Notes: generated from the sequence alone by a model not told the origin. A DNA stretch of 64,000 nucleotides from Phascolarctos cinereus (GCF_002099425.1 NW_018344038.1:248001-312000); one strand, 5' to 3'; shown: positions 10,851 to 21,055, counted from the first letter of the stretch. Made by a program: numbers and translations.

Positions 10851-11004
10851 ACAGAAGGAAAAGGAGATTCAGGCAAGCAAAGGGATCTATGTCCACTGAC
10901 ATTTTATTTTTGGACCAGACTTATAATTTCATTGATGTAGAGAATTTCAAGTGAGGAAATTCCCTTCTCCAAAATAATTCTCTGTATCTGCTCTGCAAGT
11001 GATA

Positions 11005-11142
11005 CTCTTTGCCTGGGGCACTAAGAAATTAAGTGACTTGACCAGGACCACACAGCTAGTATGTATCTGAAGCAAGGCTTGAACCCAGATTTTCCTGACT
11101 TGTGACTAGCCCTCTATTCATTATTCTATGTAGCTTCTCCAC
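11005..11142 (-). repeat. MIR-type SINE fragment
   Basis: AATTAAGTGACTTGACCAGG, CCACACAGCTAGTATGTATC and GCTTGAACCCAGATTTTCC are the reversed core and B-box region. Confidence 0.7.
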
Positions 11143-11184
11143 TTTCCCTACTGACATAGAGCTATTGGTTTTCAGAGTGAGATC

Positions 11185-11238
11185 TTGAATCCAGGCCTTC
11201 TGACTTCAGGCCTCATGTTCTTTCTTCTACCACACAAA
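11185..11238 (-). repeat. SINE head fragment
   Basis: CTTGAATCCAGGCCTTCTGACTT followed by TTCTTTCTTCTACCACAC resembles the reversed head of MIR or MIR3. Confidence 0.45.
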
Positions 11239-11504
11239 AAAAAGCATGTAAATCTTATGTTTTCATCTTAAGTAACTGAAGAAGTGTCAACATTTTGGGA
11301 AAGAAGTCCACTTTTTATCAATACCCCTGGATTTCAAGGTATTTTGTGGAGCATATTCATCTAAGATGAACTTTATCTTCAGTGAAAAGCTAAGAAGTGA
11401 TCACTTGCACTGGAAACAAATGTTTTTAAGTGCTGGCCTTGTGGACATATGTTCTTTTGGGGGCCATTTGGAGAGTATATCTGTTGGCTAAAGTAGAATG
11501 ATGG

Positions 11505-11680
11505 CAATTTTCAATAGAGCAGTGTGGGATGGTGGCTAAGGTAAGGAGGTAGCCTCCAAATCAAGTAAACCAAGGCTCGAGTTTGGTGTGTTTCTGACTG
11601 TGTGGCCCAGAGTAAATCACTTTAACCTCTCAATTTGCTAGGAACTTTCCAAGACTCTAAGTTTCAGAGAAGGGAGAGGA
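11505..11680 (+). repeat. MIR-type SINE with GAAATCACAG tail, truncated
   Basis: It has an MIR-like core (TGTGTGGCCCAGAGTAAATCA) and then GAACTTTCCAAGACTCTAAG and TTTCAGAGAAGGGAGAG, as in the 4.2-kb copy. The end of the tail is lost. Confidence 0.6.
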
Positions 11681-11737
11681 ATATGCATGGGCTTTCCTAT
11701 AGCAATAAAATTACTGGTCTAACTCCATCCCCTTCCC

Positions 11738-11820
11738 CAAATAAATAATAAATAAATAAATAAATAAGTAGACAAAATAACGAATGAGTGGATGAAGGAA
11801 CAAATGAATGAACAAACAAC
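11738..11820 (+). repeat. (AAAT)n / (AATG)n simple repeat
   Basis: AAAT units grade into GAATGAGTGGATGAAGGAACAAATGAATG. Confidence 0.85.
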
Positions 11821-12647
11821 TCAATCTCAGGAAAGAGGACCAATTTTAGGTGAAGAACATGCATGTTCAGTCAACCTTCTGAACTCTCAACAGACCTCAG
11901 CTACTTCCATATATTTAACAGGGGCAGAATAGTCCCCGTGGTTTTTAGGTGGTTTCCCAACATATATTGTGTTGTGTCAGGCAGATTTATAACACCCAAA
12001 GTAAACAATATCGGTGGCATGGTAAATGACATATCCTGATACCATTATACTTAACCTCAGAAGTCATCTGGGGGCCCTGTGAGGATTCAGTAACTTTGGT
12101 TGTTGGAGTTTGCAAGGAAAATGCACTTAGAGATTAGACTGATACAGCCTCCCTGTAATGCTGTCTGCTGAGGTATTACAAAGTAGGATTGCCCTTTCTT
12201 GAACCTCTTTAACCACTTCATCTCTATCATTTATGAATTTTTAAATGTGTGCTACAACAATGCAAATGGAAAGAACAAAACACACTCTCACACACAACCT
12301 GAATGCTGCTGTGTGATTATGATGGACAAGAACAGGAAAGAGTTGAGAAAATATATGTTCATTGTGGGAGTGGGGGGGGGGGATAGTGTGTATAGAATAT
12401 TACATGCAGTTAGTTTTACTGAACTACTTTATTTCTTTCCCTTTTTAAATCTTTGTTACAGTGGTTAGAAGGAGTTTCTTTGCTTAAACATTGGAGGAGG
12501 AGAAGATATATTCAGAAATTAATGTAGTATGAAAAAAGCATCCATGGAAACAAAATAAATGATTAAAAATGAAATATATTTAAGGAAAGGTCACATTTTA
12601 GAATCGCATCTTATTTTCAGTTACTTTTTAACCAAAGCAAGCAACAC
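11821..12647. other. Unique sequence, nothing recognised
   Basis: It contains a run of about ten G at 12371-12381 and an 89-codon frame without domain (12199-12468). Confidence 0.45.
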
Positions 12648-12805
12648 CAATTAGGGTCATAAATTTAGAGCTGGGTAGGACATTGGAGGTCATCTCAATC
12701 ATGTCATTTTATACATGAGGAAACTGAGGCTGACAGGTTAAATGGCTCCCCCAAGGTCACATAGCTACTAAGTAGATGTGACCAAAAGTTGTTTGAGTCC
12801 CCGTC
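12648..12805 (-). repeat. MIR3/Ther2 SINE
   Basis: CATAAATTTAGAGCTGGGTA, CATGAGGAAACTGAGGCTGA and CCCAAGGTCACATAGCTACT give the reversed tail and core. The head is absent. Confidence 0.8.
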
Positions 12806-13554
12806 CAGCACTCAAAGGTTTCTAGAAAACTACATTTAAAAATCTCTTGGTAAATGTAAATTGTACTGTTTAATATTTAATTGTTGAAAATTGACAACTC
12901 AGGCCATAGAACCCTAAATGACTCTGGCGTGGTATCAAACTCAGAATTGTAAATTTTTCTTAAATAATCATCACATTAGAAGGTATCAGTGTAACTTTAT
13001 TCTGTTACATTCTCCAGACAGTTTTCATCACAGAAATATATACCTCAAGTGGTGTTTTAGCTGCCATCTACTTCTTCTTAGCTCATATAAATTTCTGACC
13101 ATAGACATTAATAGATGTCAGTGCTCAAACACATATAAGTCAGCTGCCACTTTCCCCTTCTCAGGGTGTCATGTTCTGTCAAATTGTTAGAGGCCCCTTT
13201 TACTTAAATTGTGTGATGACAATAGTCTTTATGCCCTTAGCACAGTGAATATATTTGTTTTTTTCCCCTTTCCTCACTGATCTGATAAGTGCTAGCTTTG
13301 ATTTTCCTTTTCATAGTATCTCTACAGGTGTCAAACTCCTTATTATTACTAGGGTTACCAGGAAGAAGATCAAAATGGTTTCTTATGAATGCCTTTTTCT
13401 AGTTCTAGAATGAACAAATATTCTTAATTCAAATTCTTTATTTTCTGTATTACTCATTGAGTGGGTACTCTGACTAGTAAAAAAAATCAGTTTAAATTGT
13501 GTTCCTCGTCTAATTAGTTAAATGAATTTCCACTTAGGAATTAATTAGGCAGTA
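12806..13554. other. Unique sequence, nothing recognised
   Basis: A 90-codon frame at 12918-13190 has no domain. No repeat is recognised. Confidence 0.45.
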
Positions 13555-13750
13555 TCGGATCATAGGACTCAGAACTGGAAGGGACCACAACGTATCCATA
13601 GTCTGGCCCCTCATTTTACAGATGACCAAACTGAGGCCCTCAGAGATTTGAGTGATTTGCCCAAGATCATAAATGCTGTAAACAGAGCTGGGATTTGAAC
13701 CTTGTTTCTCTGACTACAGATGTAATGCTCTTTCTGCTGTACTACCACAG
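13555..13750 (-). repeat. MIR3/Ther2 SINE, near full length
   Basis: GATCATAGGACTCAGAACTGG, CCCTCATTTTACAGATGACC, GTGATTTGCCCAAGATCATA, GCTGGGATTTGAACCTTG and TTTCTGCTGTACTACC run from tail to head. Confidence 0.85.
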
Positions 13751-14103
13751 GTTAGGCAACAGTGGTCATATGGGATCAGAACTATTCCCTATGCTCATTT
13801 CATCTTCTCTATCACAGGCTTCCAGCATACATACACACAGAAAGGCTCCTAATAAGATTTAGTGATTCATACTTGTGGGGAGTTATTGTTATGCGTTAAC
13901 AAGAGGGGAAGCTTTATTTAAAACATACTTTTAAAGCCTTGGGAAAGCCCTACATAGAAGAGTGTAATAGTAGCTCTCAGATGCCAACTCATCTCTGCAA
14001 CCTATTCTCAAGACAAATGAATCTTCTCCTAAAGATCTGATCTTTTTAGTCAGACTCATTACCATACCCATTGCACTGGGAACAAGTGTGTGAATCTCCA
14101 TCG
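13751..14103. other. Unique sequence, nothing recognised
   Basis: No feature is recognised in these 350 bases. Confidence 0.45.
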
Positions 14104-14308
14104 TGACAGATCACAAAATGATAGATCACAGAATGATAGCTTGAGATCTACAAGGAATCTTAGAGATCATTTAATTCATCCTCTTCATTTTGTAGATAAG
14201 GAAACTGAGGCAAAGAAGTGATGACTTGCCTAAGGTCATACAAATACTGAGTCACAGAACTAGGATTTGAACTTAGGTCCTCCAGTGTTCTTTCCACTAC
14301 ACCACACT
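14104..14308 (-). repeat. MIR3/Ther2 SINE, near full length
   Basis: The tail end carries a small internal duplication (GATCACAAAATGATA, then GATCACAGAATGATAG). AGATAAGGAAACTGAGGCAA, TAGGATTTGAACTTAGGTCC and CTTTCCACTACACCACAC complete the copy. Confidence 0.85.
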
Positions 14309-14781
14309 TTCTTTCACGGCTAGATTGGAATCATAAATGGAAGAAAGGTACAATGCTATTCTATGCCAAAGGCTTTGTCAAGGCAGGAGGATTCTTATGG
14401 GTGAGAAAGTACTGTCTTCTTCCACAAATGGTTTCCCTAAGTTGTATTCTCAGACAAGAACCCCTTTAGGTTAGTCTGGGTGCCTGTTATATCAACAATT
14501 GTATCCATAGCAACATGATCAACTCAGGCTACTTACCCTTTTCTTTCTTGTTATCTACAAATAGGTACAGACTGGAACTTCTCCCATCATGAGTTCCCAC
14601 TTTACTGAGAACACAAGGGCGAGTTTTATCTCTCAATGTATTGGCTCAGGGAAGATACTTATTCATACAAAAAAGATGCTTATGAAAGTAATACAAGTTA
14701 CTGTCTTCTTAAACTATTGACCCAGAGGTAAATGTTTAGATTCATATAAATAGCTGCTTAGGAAAGGGATCATGATGTTCC
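14309..14781. other. Unique sequence, nothing recognised
   Basis: No feature is recognised. It leads directly into the repeat module at 14782. Confidence 0.45.
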
Positions 14782-15278
14782 TTAAACAAGTATCCTGGCT
14801 ATAGAATCAAATTGTTCCCACCGCATTAAATATTCTTGACAAGTTGAGAAAGGCAATAGATGGCTAGCTGGTAATGAGCAGATTACCAGCATCAGAGAAA
14901 TCCCTGATGCTGGTAATTGTAGCCCTAGGTTAACTGCTTTTGGACAGGATGATAAAAACGCAGTACCAACTGTTCAACAAGCTTGATGGCTGTCAACCTC
15001 CCACATAGATTCATTCCTTTTGGCCTCTCTCTGGCAGTGGCCAAGCTCATTGACTGGAGTTGCATGCAGTGGGAACAATCAGATTCTATAGCTAGGATAC
15101 TTGTTTAAAGCCTTGTAAATTGTTCCCACTGCATTAAATGCCCTCAACATGTAGAGAAAGGCAATAGATGGCTAGCTAGTAATCATCAGATCACTAGCAT
15201 CAGAGAAGTCCCTGATGCAGGTGATTGTAGGCCTAGGTTAACTGCTTCTGGACAAAATGATAAAAACACAGTACCAAT
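14782..15278. repeat. Unidentified inverted/direct repeat module
   Basis: A 45-nt arm at 14782-14826 recurs inverted at 15064-15108 with four differences. A 159-nt unit at 14811-14969 recurs in direct orientation at 15119-15277 with about 21 substitutions and no net length change. The motif ATTGTTCCCACTGCAT therefore occurs twice forward and once reversed, and 15064-15079 is perfectly complementary to 15119-15134. Each 159-nt unit holds a hairpin: arms 14882-14895/14904-14917 pair perfectly with an 8-nt loop, and arms 15190-15203/15212-15225 sit at the same place. I do not recognise the family. It could be a foldback transposon-like element, part of a longer repeat, or a structured RNA locus. 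Confidence 0.8.
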
Positions 15279-15661
15279 TGTGGCTTTGGTTCAGTTCATG
15301 CAAAGTTCTCTACCAGTTCTGGTAACCCGGGATTCCTGAATACTAGGCCATTTCTGTATTTTCTACTGCAAAGAGCTATTGACATTTTTCAACTTTCAAA
15401 GCTTCTGACTTTGCTAAGTTTGAAGGTTTAGTGTACATTTTATCAAACTATGTGTTTATTGATAGGGTAATTTCAGTGGGGAAAAAAAGAATGGTCATTT
15501 TGATCTCTTCATGTCATATAGACAGAGAGTCCGGTTGATTAAAAATTTTGCCTTTCAACCAATTATGGTGTCATTATATAGCAGAACACACCCTGCTGGT
15601 TAGAAGATCAAAGAGCCTATTCCAAAATAGCCCTCTGATATTATGCTAGCATCTTAACGGT
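15279..15661. other. Unique sequence, nothing recognised
   Basis: No feature is recognised in these 380 bases. Confidence 0.45.
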
Positions 15662-15908
15662 CTTGTAGAAATAGTATTGCATAATGGTAAAGGGCTGACC
15701 TTGGTGTCAAGATGTGGGTTTAAATCATGCCTCTCAGTAGCTATGTGGTCCTTCACCTCAAATCACTTCTCTCTAAGCCTCAGTTTCCTCATCTGTAAAA
15801 GGGAAGATTTTAAGAGCACCTACCTCACAGGGTTACTGTGAGGATCTAGAGATAAGGTGTATGAAGCCCATTGCAAGCCTTAAATGATATATAAATAGGA
15901 GCTATTGT
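15662..15908 (+). repeat. MIR SINE, near full length
   Basis: The head (GCATAATGGTAAAGGGCTGA), CCTCAGTTTCCTCATCTGTAA, CACCTACCTCACAGGGTTAC and ATGATATATAAATAGGAGC are visible. Confidence 0.82.
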
Positions 15909-16018
15909 TTTATCATTTGCCACCCCTGAGTTTGGTCAATGTATACTCCTCCAATTCTCTTCAATCCTTTTCTCCTGCCTCAGCTTCCATTACTGGCATA
16001 TTTTAAACATATATACAT

Positions 16019-16240
16019 GAGGCAACTAGGTAGCACAGTAGATAGAGTGCTGGCCCTGGAGTCAGAAGGACCTTAGTTCAAATTTGGCCTCAGACACTTA
16101 CTAGCTATGTGACCCTAGGCAAGTCACTTAACCCTGCTAGCCTCAGTTTCTTCATCTATGACTAACTACTCCAGTATCTTTGCAAGAAAACCCTAAATGG
16201 GGTCAGAGGTAGGACACAACTATTCCACAAAACAACAACA
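16019..16240 (+). repeat. MAR1 SINE, near full length
   Basis: GAGGCAACTAGGTAGCACAG, AGTAGATAGAGTGCTGGCCC, GTCACTTAACCCTGCTAGCC, ACTCCAGTATCTTTGCAAGA and ATGGGGTCAGAGGTAGGACA are visible. A short internal segment before the tail is lost. The overlapping frames at 16162-16397 are artefacts. Confidence 0.87.
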
Positions 16241-16377
16241 CGTGCACACTGTCCGTATATAGATGTACACCCACATCTAGGAGAAGATATGTAAATGGCC
16301 TTACACTCACATACACACCCACCTGTAAAAATATACACAGACATGTGTTGTCCTTGAAACTAAAAGATGCAAGACCC

Positions 16378-16650
16378 ATGTGGAAAGATCCTTGCACTTG
16401 GTGTAAAGGAATATCTCGGGGTGAATTCTGCCTCTGACACTTATTGTCATTATGAACAAGGACAAATCATTTAACTTTTCTGAGTGCTAATTTCCTCTTT
16501 TTAAAATGAAAACAATGATGACTCTGGAGGAGATGGTGAGGTTGATGACTTTGCACAGTCCTGCCTCACTTAAATCCAATTCACTTGCAAGTCAAAATAT
16601 CACTTTCCTGATGTCATTGGTCCTCTTCAAGAACAAAGGACAAATAACAT
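16378..16650 (+). repeat. SINE with RTE-LINE-like tail
   Basis: A CORE-SINE-like head (CTGCCTCTGACACTTATTGT) is followed by GACTCTGGAGGAGATGGTGA and a 3' end, CTGATGTCATTGGTCCTCTT and AACAAAGGACAAATAAC. That end matches the LINE end at 17990-18040 in this window. Confidence 0.65.
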
Positions 16651-16768
16651 CAATAATACCCATACTACTGACCTCATAGGGCTGTTGTGAGAATCAAATG
16701 AGGTAATGCATTGTATAGTGTTTTGTGAATCTTAAATCACTGTACAAATGCCAACTATTTTTACTATT
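16651..16768 (+). repeat. MIR SINE, 3' half
   Basis: ACTGACCTCATAGGGCTGTTG, GAGAATCAAATGAGGTAATG and ATCACTGTACAAATGCCAAC are the MIR 3' half. Together with the head at 16378 it may be one MIR split by the tail-bearing insertion. Confidence 0.7.
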
Positions 16769-17094
16769 GTTCTGTCATGTGAATGACTTTAGTGGACTAA
16801 TAAAGCCCCAAATATCCATCAGGCCCTAAAAGAGACAAACGGATTTAAATTTAGCATCCACCTTTGAGACTTATATGTAGCTATCCCTTTGTAAAAATAG
16901 CCTCTCTAACCTAGTGGAGAGATCCTGGGTGGGAAAACCACCATTCATTTGTCAGTCCTGGTAAGCTCGGTGAAAAAAAAAATTCCTCTATTATTAGCTG
17001 TACTCCACAGTGAAGATGATAACGATTGTACCCTTTCCTGATAGAAGGTTTTGACAATTACTTTCATGTTTAAATTTCTTTCTGCACATAGACA
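16769..17094. other. Unique sequence, nothing recognised
   Basis: No feature is recognised. Confidence 0.4.
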
Positions 17095-17152
17095 AATGTG
17101 AAAAAATGAAGGCTGAGGCCCCTTCTAGTTCTAAATCTGTGATCCTATGTTA
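17095..17152 (+). repeat. MIR3 tail fragment
   Basis: GAAGGCTGAGGCCCCTTCTAG and TTCTAAATCTGTGATCCTATG match the MIR3 tail. Confidence 0.65.
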
Positions 17153-17349
17153 TCACATATGTCTTTAGCTGGGTCCACACCAAATACATGTTTATTCTAC
17201 CTAAAATTAGCCTCAGTTGTCTGATAAACACTTGAAGGCCTGTTGCACAAGAGTAAATATTTTTAATGTTCGCTTTTATTATGAAACATGGTTTACTCCT
17301 TTGTTGTTATTGCCAGTAAAGTAGCAAGCTGTTTTCCAGTGAAATGTAT

Positions 17350-17465
17350 ATTAATTCATTCAAATTTCACTCAGGCACCATTTATTTGGGAATAAATTGG
17401 CGTACAGGGTTCTGTACTATGGAGATAACAAAGATGAAGAGAAGGGAGCTGGCCTCAGGTAACTG
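17350..17465 (-). repeat. L2 LINE tail
   Basis: CAGGCACCATTTATTTGGGA, TTCTGTACTATGGAGATAAC and GGGAGCTGGCCTCAGG are a decayed reversed L2 tail. Confidence 0.55.
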
Positions 17466-17479
17466 GATAGCCATGCCAG

Positions 17480-18045
17480 AAAATTGAACCTCTTCCATTT
17501 GAATTGTCTTAGAAAGATTCTGAAGATCACCTGGCAAAATAAGGTACCAGACACTGACGTGTCTTAAGCTGAACTGCCAACCACTCAGACTTTACTGGAG
17601 AGAGTGCAACTCCAATGGGCTGACCACACTGATCAAATGCCAAATGTATGTTTGCCTTAAAGATCATTTTATGGAGAACTTGTATAAGGCAAGTGCTCAC
17701 ATGGAGGTCAGGAGAGGGTACAAGGACACTCTCAAGGTTTCTCTGAAGAACTTTAGTATCAATTGTGAGACATGAGAGGTACTAGTACAAGACCACTCAG
17801 CAGGGCAAGACTGCAGAAAAGAAGGCACTGTGCTCTATGAGTAAAGCAGAAATCAGTAGCTCAGAAGAAACATGAGATGCACAAATTTAGAGACATCTCC
17901 GCTCCATTTATGCCTGACCTGGGGTAGAGCCTTTTGAGGTCATATTGGACTGATCAGCCATAGTCTAATACTCTGTATCTTGACCTCAACATTGTGATGT
18001 CATTGGCCCTCTTTGAGTATGAAGGACAAACAACAACAATAAGAT
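17480..18045 (+). repeat. RTE-like LINE, 3' end of ORF2
   Basis: Conceptual translation gives scattered pieces of a retrotransposon C-terminus. QWADH..QMP lies near 17610, FYGEL near 17670, GKCSHGGQ near 17690 and DTLKVSLKNFSIN near 17728-17766. RAF.GHIGLISHS near 17930 looks like a C2H2-type zinc-finger end. Several stops and at least two frame changes break it, so it is dead. It ends in GATGTCATTGGCCCTCTTTG and AAGGACAAACAACAACAA. I place it in the RTE group from memory of similar C-termini, which a library search should confirm. Confidence 0.65.
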
Positions 18046-18159
18046 GAGTAATAAGGCAAGTGTACGAGTACACATAATCTAAGATTTAATATAATAAATG
18101 CCTTGAGAAGTACAATTTATTATGAGAATTTAGAGGAGGGAGGAATTACTTCTAACTGT

Positions 18160-18258
18160 GGTAGGATGTAGTAGAATGTAAGCTTCTTGAGGGCAGGAAA
18201 CATTTTCATTTTTCTCTTTGTATCCCTGTTGCCTAGAAGTTCCTAGGGCTTAATTTAT
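18160..18258 (+). repeat. L2 LINE tail
   Basis: TAGAATGTAAGCTTCTTGAGGG and TTGTATCCCTGTTGCCTAGA are an L2 tail. It meets the next, oppositely oriented L2 tail after a few bases. Confidence 0.75.
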
Positions 18259-18264
18259 GGTTAT

Positions 18265-18445
18265 TCAAGTCAAGTCAACAAGTATTTATTAAGGATCTAC
18301 CACTATGTGTCAGGAACTATGCTGTTTTAGGGATGGGAAGGGGGGCAAAAACATTCCCTGCCCTCAAGGAGCTCACAATCTAATGGGAAAGGGAAACCAA
18401 CACGCAAACAACTTGGGCACAAACAAGATATGTACAGGTTTTTAA
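18265..18445 (-). repeat. L2 LINE 3' region
   Basis: CAACAAGTATTTATTAAGGA, CTATGTGTCAGGAACTATGC and CCTGCCCTCAAGGAGCTCAC form a reversed L2 tail and adjoining sequence. Confidence 0.8.
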
Positions 18446-18650
18446 AGTATTTGTTGTGTTTTGTCTCATTTGATCCTCACAACAGCTCTGTGGCGTCAGT
18501 TCTATTATTATCACCATTTTACAGGTAAGAAAAATGAGGTTAGGTGACTTGCTCCAGGCCACACAGCTAGTAAATAGTTGAGTCTGGATTTGAACTTATG
18601 TCTTCTTGAACTTCAAGACCGGCACTCTGTCTCTCTACCACCTAACTGCT
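18446..18650 (-). repeat. MIR SINE
   Basis: GTCTCATTTGATCCTCACAA, ATTATTATCACCATTTTACAG, CAGGCCACACAGCTAGTAAA and CTCTGTCTCTCTACCACCTAA run from tail to head. Confidence 0.85.
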
Positions 18651-18689
18651 GGGTAATATGGTCAAGGAAAAATGGTTTGTTTTTTGGTT

Positions 18690-18830
18690 TTTGGTTTTTT
18701 TTGAGGGGAGGAATCTCTGTATGTGTGTGCATGTGTGCATTGTGTGTGTATGTGTGTGTTGTGTGTGTGTGTGTATAGAAAATAATGAGTCTGTATGTGT
18801 ACGTGCATGTGTGCCTGTGTGTAAGGAATA
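18690..18830 (+). repeat. TG-rich low-complexity tract
   Basis: Interrupted (TG)n and TGTATG units follow a T/G-rich stretch. Several minus-strand His/Thr-rich frames at 18613-18917 come only from this. Confidence 0.85.
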
Positions 18831-19278
18831 GTAGAAATGAGCATGTTTGTAAGAAGAAAAGGAGCCAGTTGGTAAAGAATGATTGATGATGCAAAAGAGA
18901 AATAATTGATGAACCAAGGTCCTGAGCCCTTCTTCAGTTCTGAAGTTCTTTAAGGCAATAAAAATCAGTCACCGTTGTTAATTCTTCCAAAGCTGTACAT
19001 CTTTGGAAGAAGAAGTTTACAAATAAACACCCCTTGTATTTGTATTTCACCAGTTATCAGGGTCTTTCTTAGCTCCATGACTGTATTTATATGTTCTACT
19101 CATCAAAAGAAAGTGCTATGGCAATGCATGCACAAATGCACACTCATCTGCCCTCTCCCATACACAGATGCTTACTCATCTAATGTCCAAACCCATTCAT
19201 ATACAGTACACATATATACATGTATGTGCATACACATATGCACACCATATACACACCCATAGCTGGGAAGCCATCCCC

Positions 19279-19280
<2 letters not shown>
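18831..19280. other. Unique sequence, CA/TA-rich at the end
   Basis: A 95-codon frame at 18975-19262 runs into CACAT-rich sequence and has no domain. Confidence 0.4.

Positions 19281-19318
<38 letters not shown>
19281..19318 (+). repeat. (CA)19 microsatellite
   Basis: An uninterrupted CA run that abuts the next MIR3 copy. Confidence 0.95.
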
Positions 19319-19319
<1 letters not shown>

Positions 19320-19320
<1 letters not shown>

Positions 19321-19507
19321 GAGATCTTGAGCTAGAAGGAACCTTAAAGACCTTCCAGCACAATCTCTTCATTTTACAGATAAGGTAACTGAGGCCTAGA
19401 TAGATTAGGCAACTTACCCATAGTCACACAGCCATGAAGTGTCTTAAACAGATTTCGAACTCAGATCTTCCTGACTCCAAGTTCAGCCCTCCTCTGTGCC
19501 ACTTAGT
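19320..19507 (-). repeat. MIR3/Ther2 SINE, near full length
   Basis: GAGATCTTGAGCTAGAAGGAA, CTCTTCATTTTACAGATAAGG, ACCCATAGTCACACAGCCAT and TTTCGAACTCAGATCTTCC are present. Confidence 0.85.
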
Positions 19508-19572
19508 TCATCTCTAAATACACACAGGGAGAAATACTTTCTTAGCAAGATATATGTCCCTCCTTAATTTCT

Positions 19573-19725
19573 TTTTTTTTTCTTTTTGGTGAGGCAATGG
19601 GGGTTAAGTGACTTGCCCAGGGTCACACAGCTAGTAAATGTCAAATGTCTGAGGCAGGATTTGAACTCAGGTCCTCCTGACTCCAAGGCCAGAGCTCTAT
19701 CTACTGTACCACCTAGCTGCCCCCC
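19573..19725 (-). repeat. tRNA-type poly-A SINE with intact target duplication
   Basis: On the minus strand it reads GGGCAGCTAGGTGGTACAGT (19709-19724), a B-box-like GAGTTCAAATC, TGTGTGACCCTGGGCAAGTC, CCTCACCAAAAAG and a short poly-A (19573-19585). It is flanked by perfect 11-bp copies of CCTTAATTTCT at 19562-19572 and 19726-19736. That points to L1-type target-primed insertion and a relatively young age. Confidence 0.88.
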
Positions 19726-19736
19726 CCTTAATTTCT

Positions 19737-20863
19737 GATCAATGTCAATAGAAGATTAAGAGAAACAAATAAAATTATCATTGCAACTTGAGTGCTTGCC
19801 AATGGGATTTTTTACAGATCCCATAGTTCGGTAACCTGAAGTAAACAATGAATCAACTATACCTTGTTAGCCACCACCTAGTAGTCGTTTTTGGCTTATG
19901 AATTTCAGTTTCTAAAATGATCAAAATTTCCAGATTGTGCATTGCTCTGCCTTTTGTTTGCTATTGTTGATGGATCGGTTCCTGCTTTCCTGGACTTTTA
20001 ATGGAAACAATTATATCATATAAGAAACTATCTTGCTTGTTTCTATTCCCTGGCATCATATATGGAAAAATACAGCAGTTAGCTAAATTGTCTACTAGAA
20101 ACTGGCCTTTAAAGGAAAACATAAGAGAAAGAAATTGTGCAAGTGTATTCATGAAGGTTGAAGTGAAAAATGGAAAAAAAAGTGGGAGGAGATGACTGAA
20201 TTCTTATTCACATTCTTTGGGATTGCTTTACCAGTTCTCATGAAGACACAAAAAGATAATTAATGACTACCTCTGAAGGTGTAGCAGTAGTTCTCTTAGG
20301 TCAGCGTAGATTGGATCAGCTATCCTGAGGAAGATGTCCTCTTGGCTGAAACAGAATAAAAATCAGAGACAATTTTCCAGATCATTCAAACAAAAAACTC
20401 ACTTTCCCCCAAACAACTGGGATGAGTCATTCAGACGAAAGCCTCTTCAAATCTAATGATGAGATGGAATGAGTCATTTAAACAGAAGCAGGGCTTTTTT
20501 ATTTTTTTTTTAAGTCCGAACTTTTTTGGAAATTGCTATAACCTTCCACTTGGCTTCATTTGCCTGGCCTATCAAAATTGGGATGGTATACTTCTTTTGG
20601 TATCTCTCTACTTTTTTAAACATCATTTTTGTACTTTATATACATCTAGTAGTAGATGTGTTTTCGAAAAGTTGAACCATAAAGAAAATTTTTGTGAATT
20701 GAATATAGCAAGTTTAACTGTTTAAATGAAACCCCATCCTTTCATAAAGTGGAGAATCTTTTAATAAGGTAAATAACCAGACTCAAATTTATTTGTTTTA
20801 TATGTTCTCATTATTCTAGAAAGGATTTAAAAGAAACTCTTATGCTCACTAGTTCTTCATCAT
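19737..20863. other. Unique sequence, nothing recognised
   Basis: Frames of 60-90 codons (20001-20195, 20456-20725) have no domain. No repeat is recognised over 1.1 kb. Confidence 0.45.
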
Positions 20864-21055
20864 CATAAGACCATATACTTAAGTTTCCAGAGACCTTAAA
20901 GGTTATCTAATCCAACCTCCTTCATCTTGCAGATAAAGAAACTAAAGCTGAGATAATTTAAATGACTTGCCCAAGGTCATACAGATAATAAGAGGTAGAG
21001 CCAGGATCCTAACTCAGGTACCTGCATCCTCTGACTCCAAATCTAATATTTAATT
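20864..21055 (-). repeat. MIR3/Ther2 SINE
   Basis: ACCTTAAAGGTTATCTAATCC, AGATAAAGAAACTAAAGCTG, GACTTGCCCAAGGTCATACAG and CATCCTCTGACTCCAAATC are present. Confidence 0.82.

Noticed and set aside
12366-12382. Long G run as a possible G-quadruplex
   Set aside because: It is a single run of G without the further runs needed for a stable intramolecular quadruplex.
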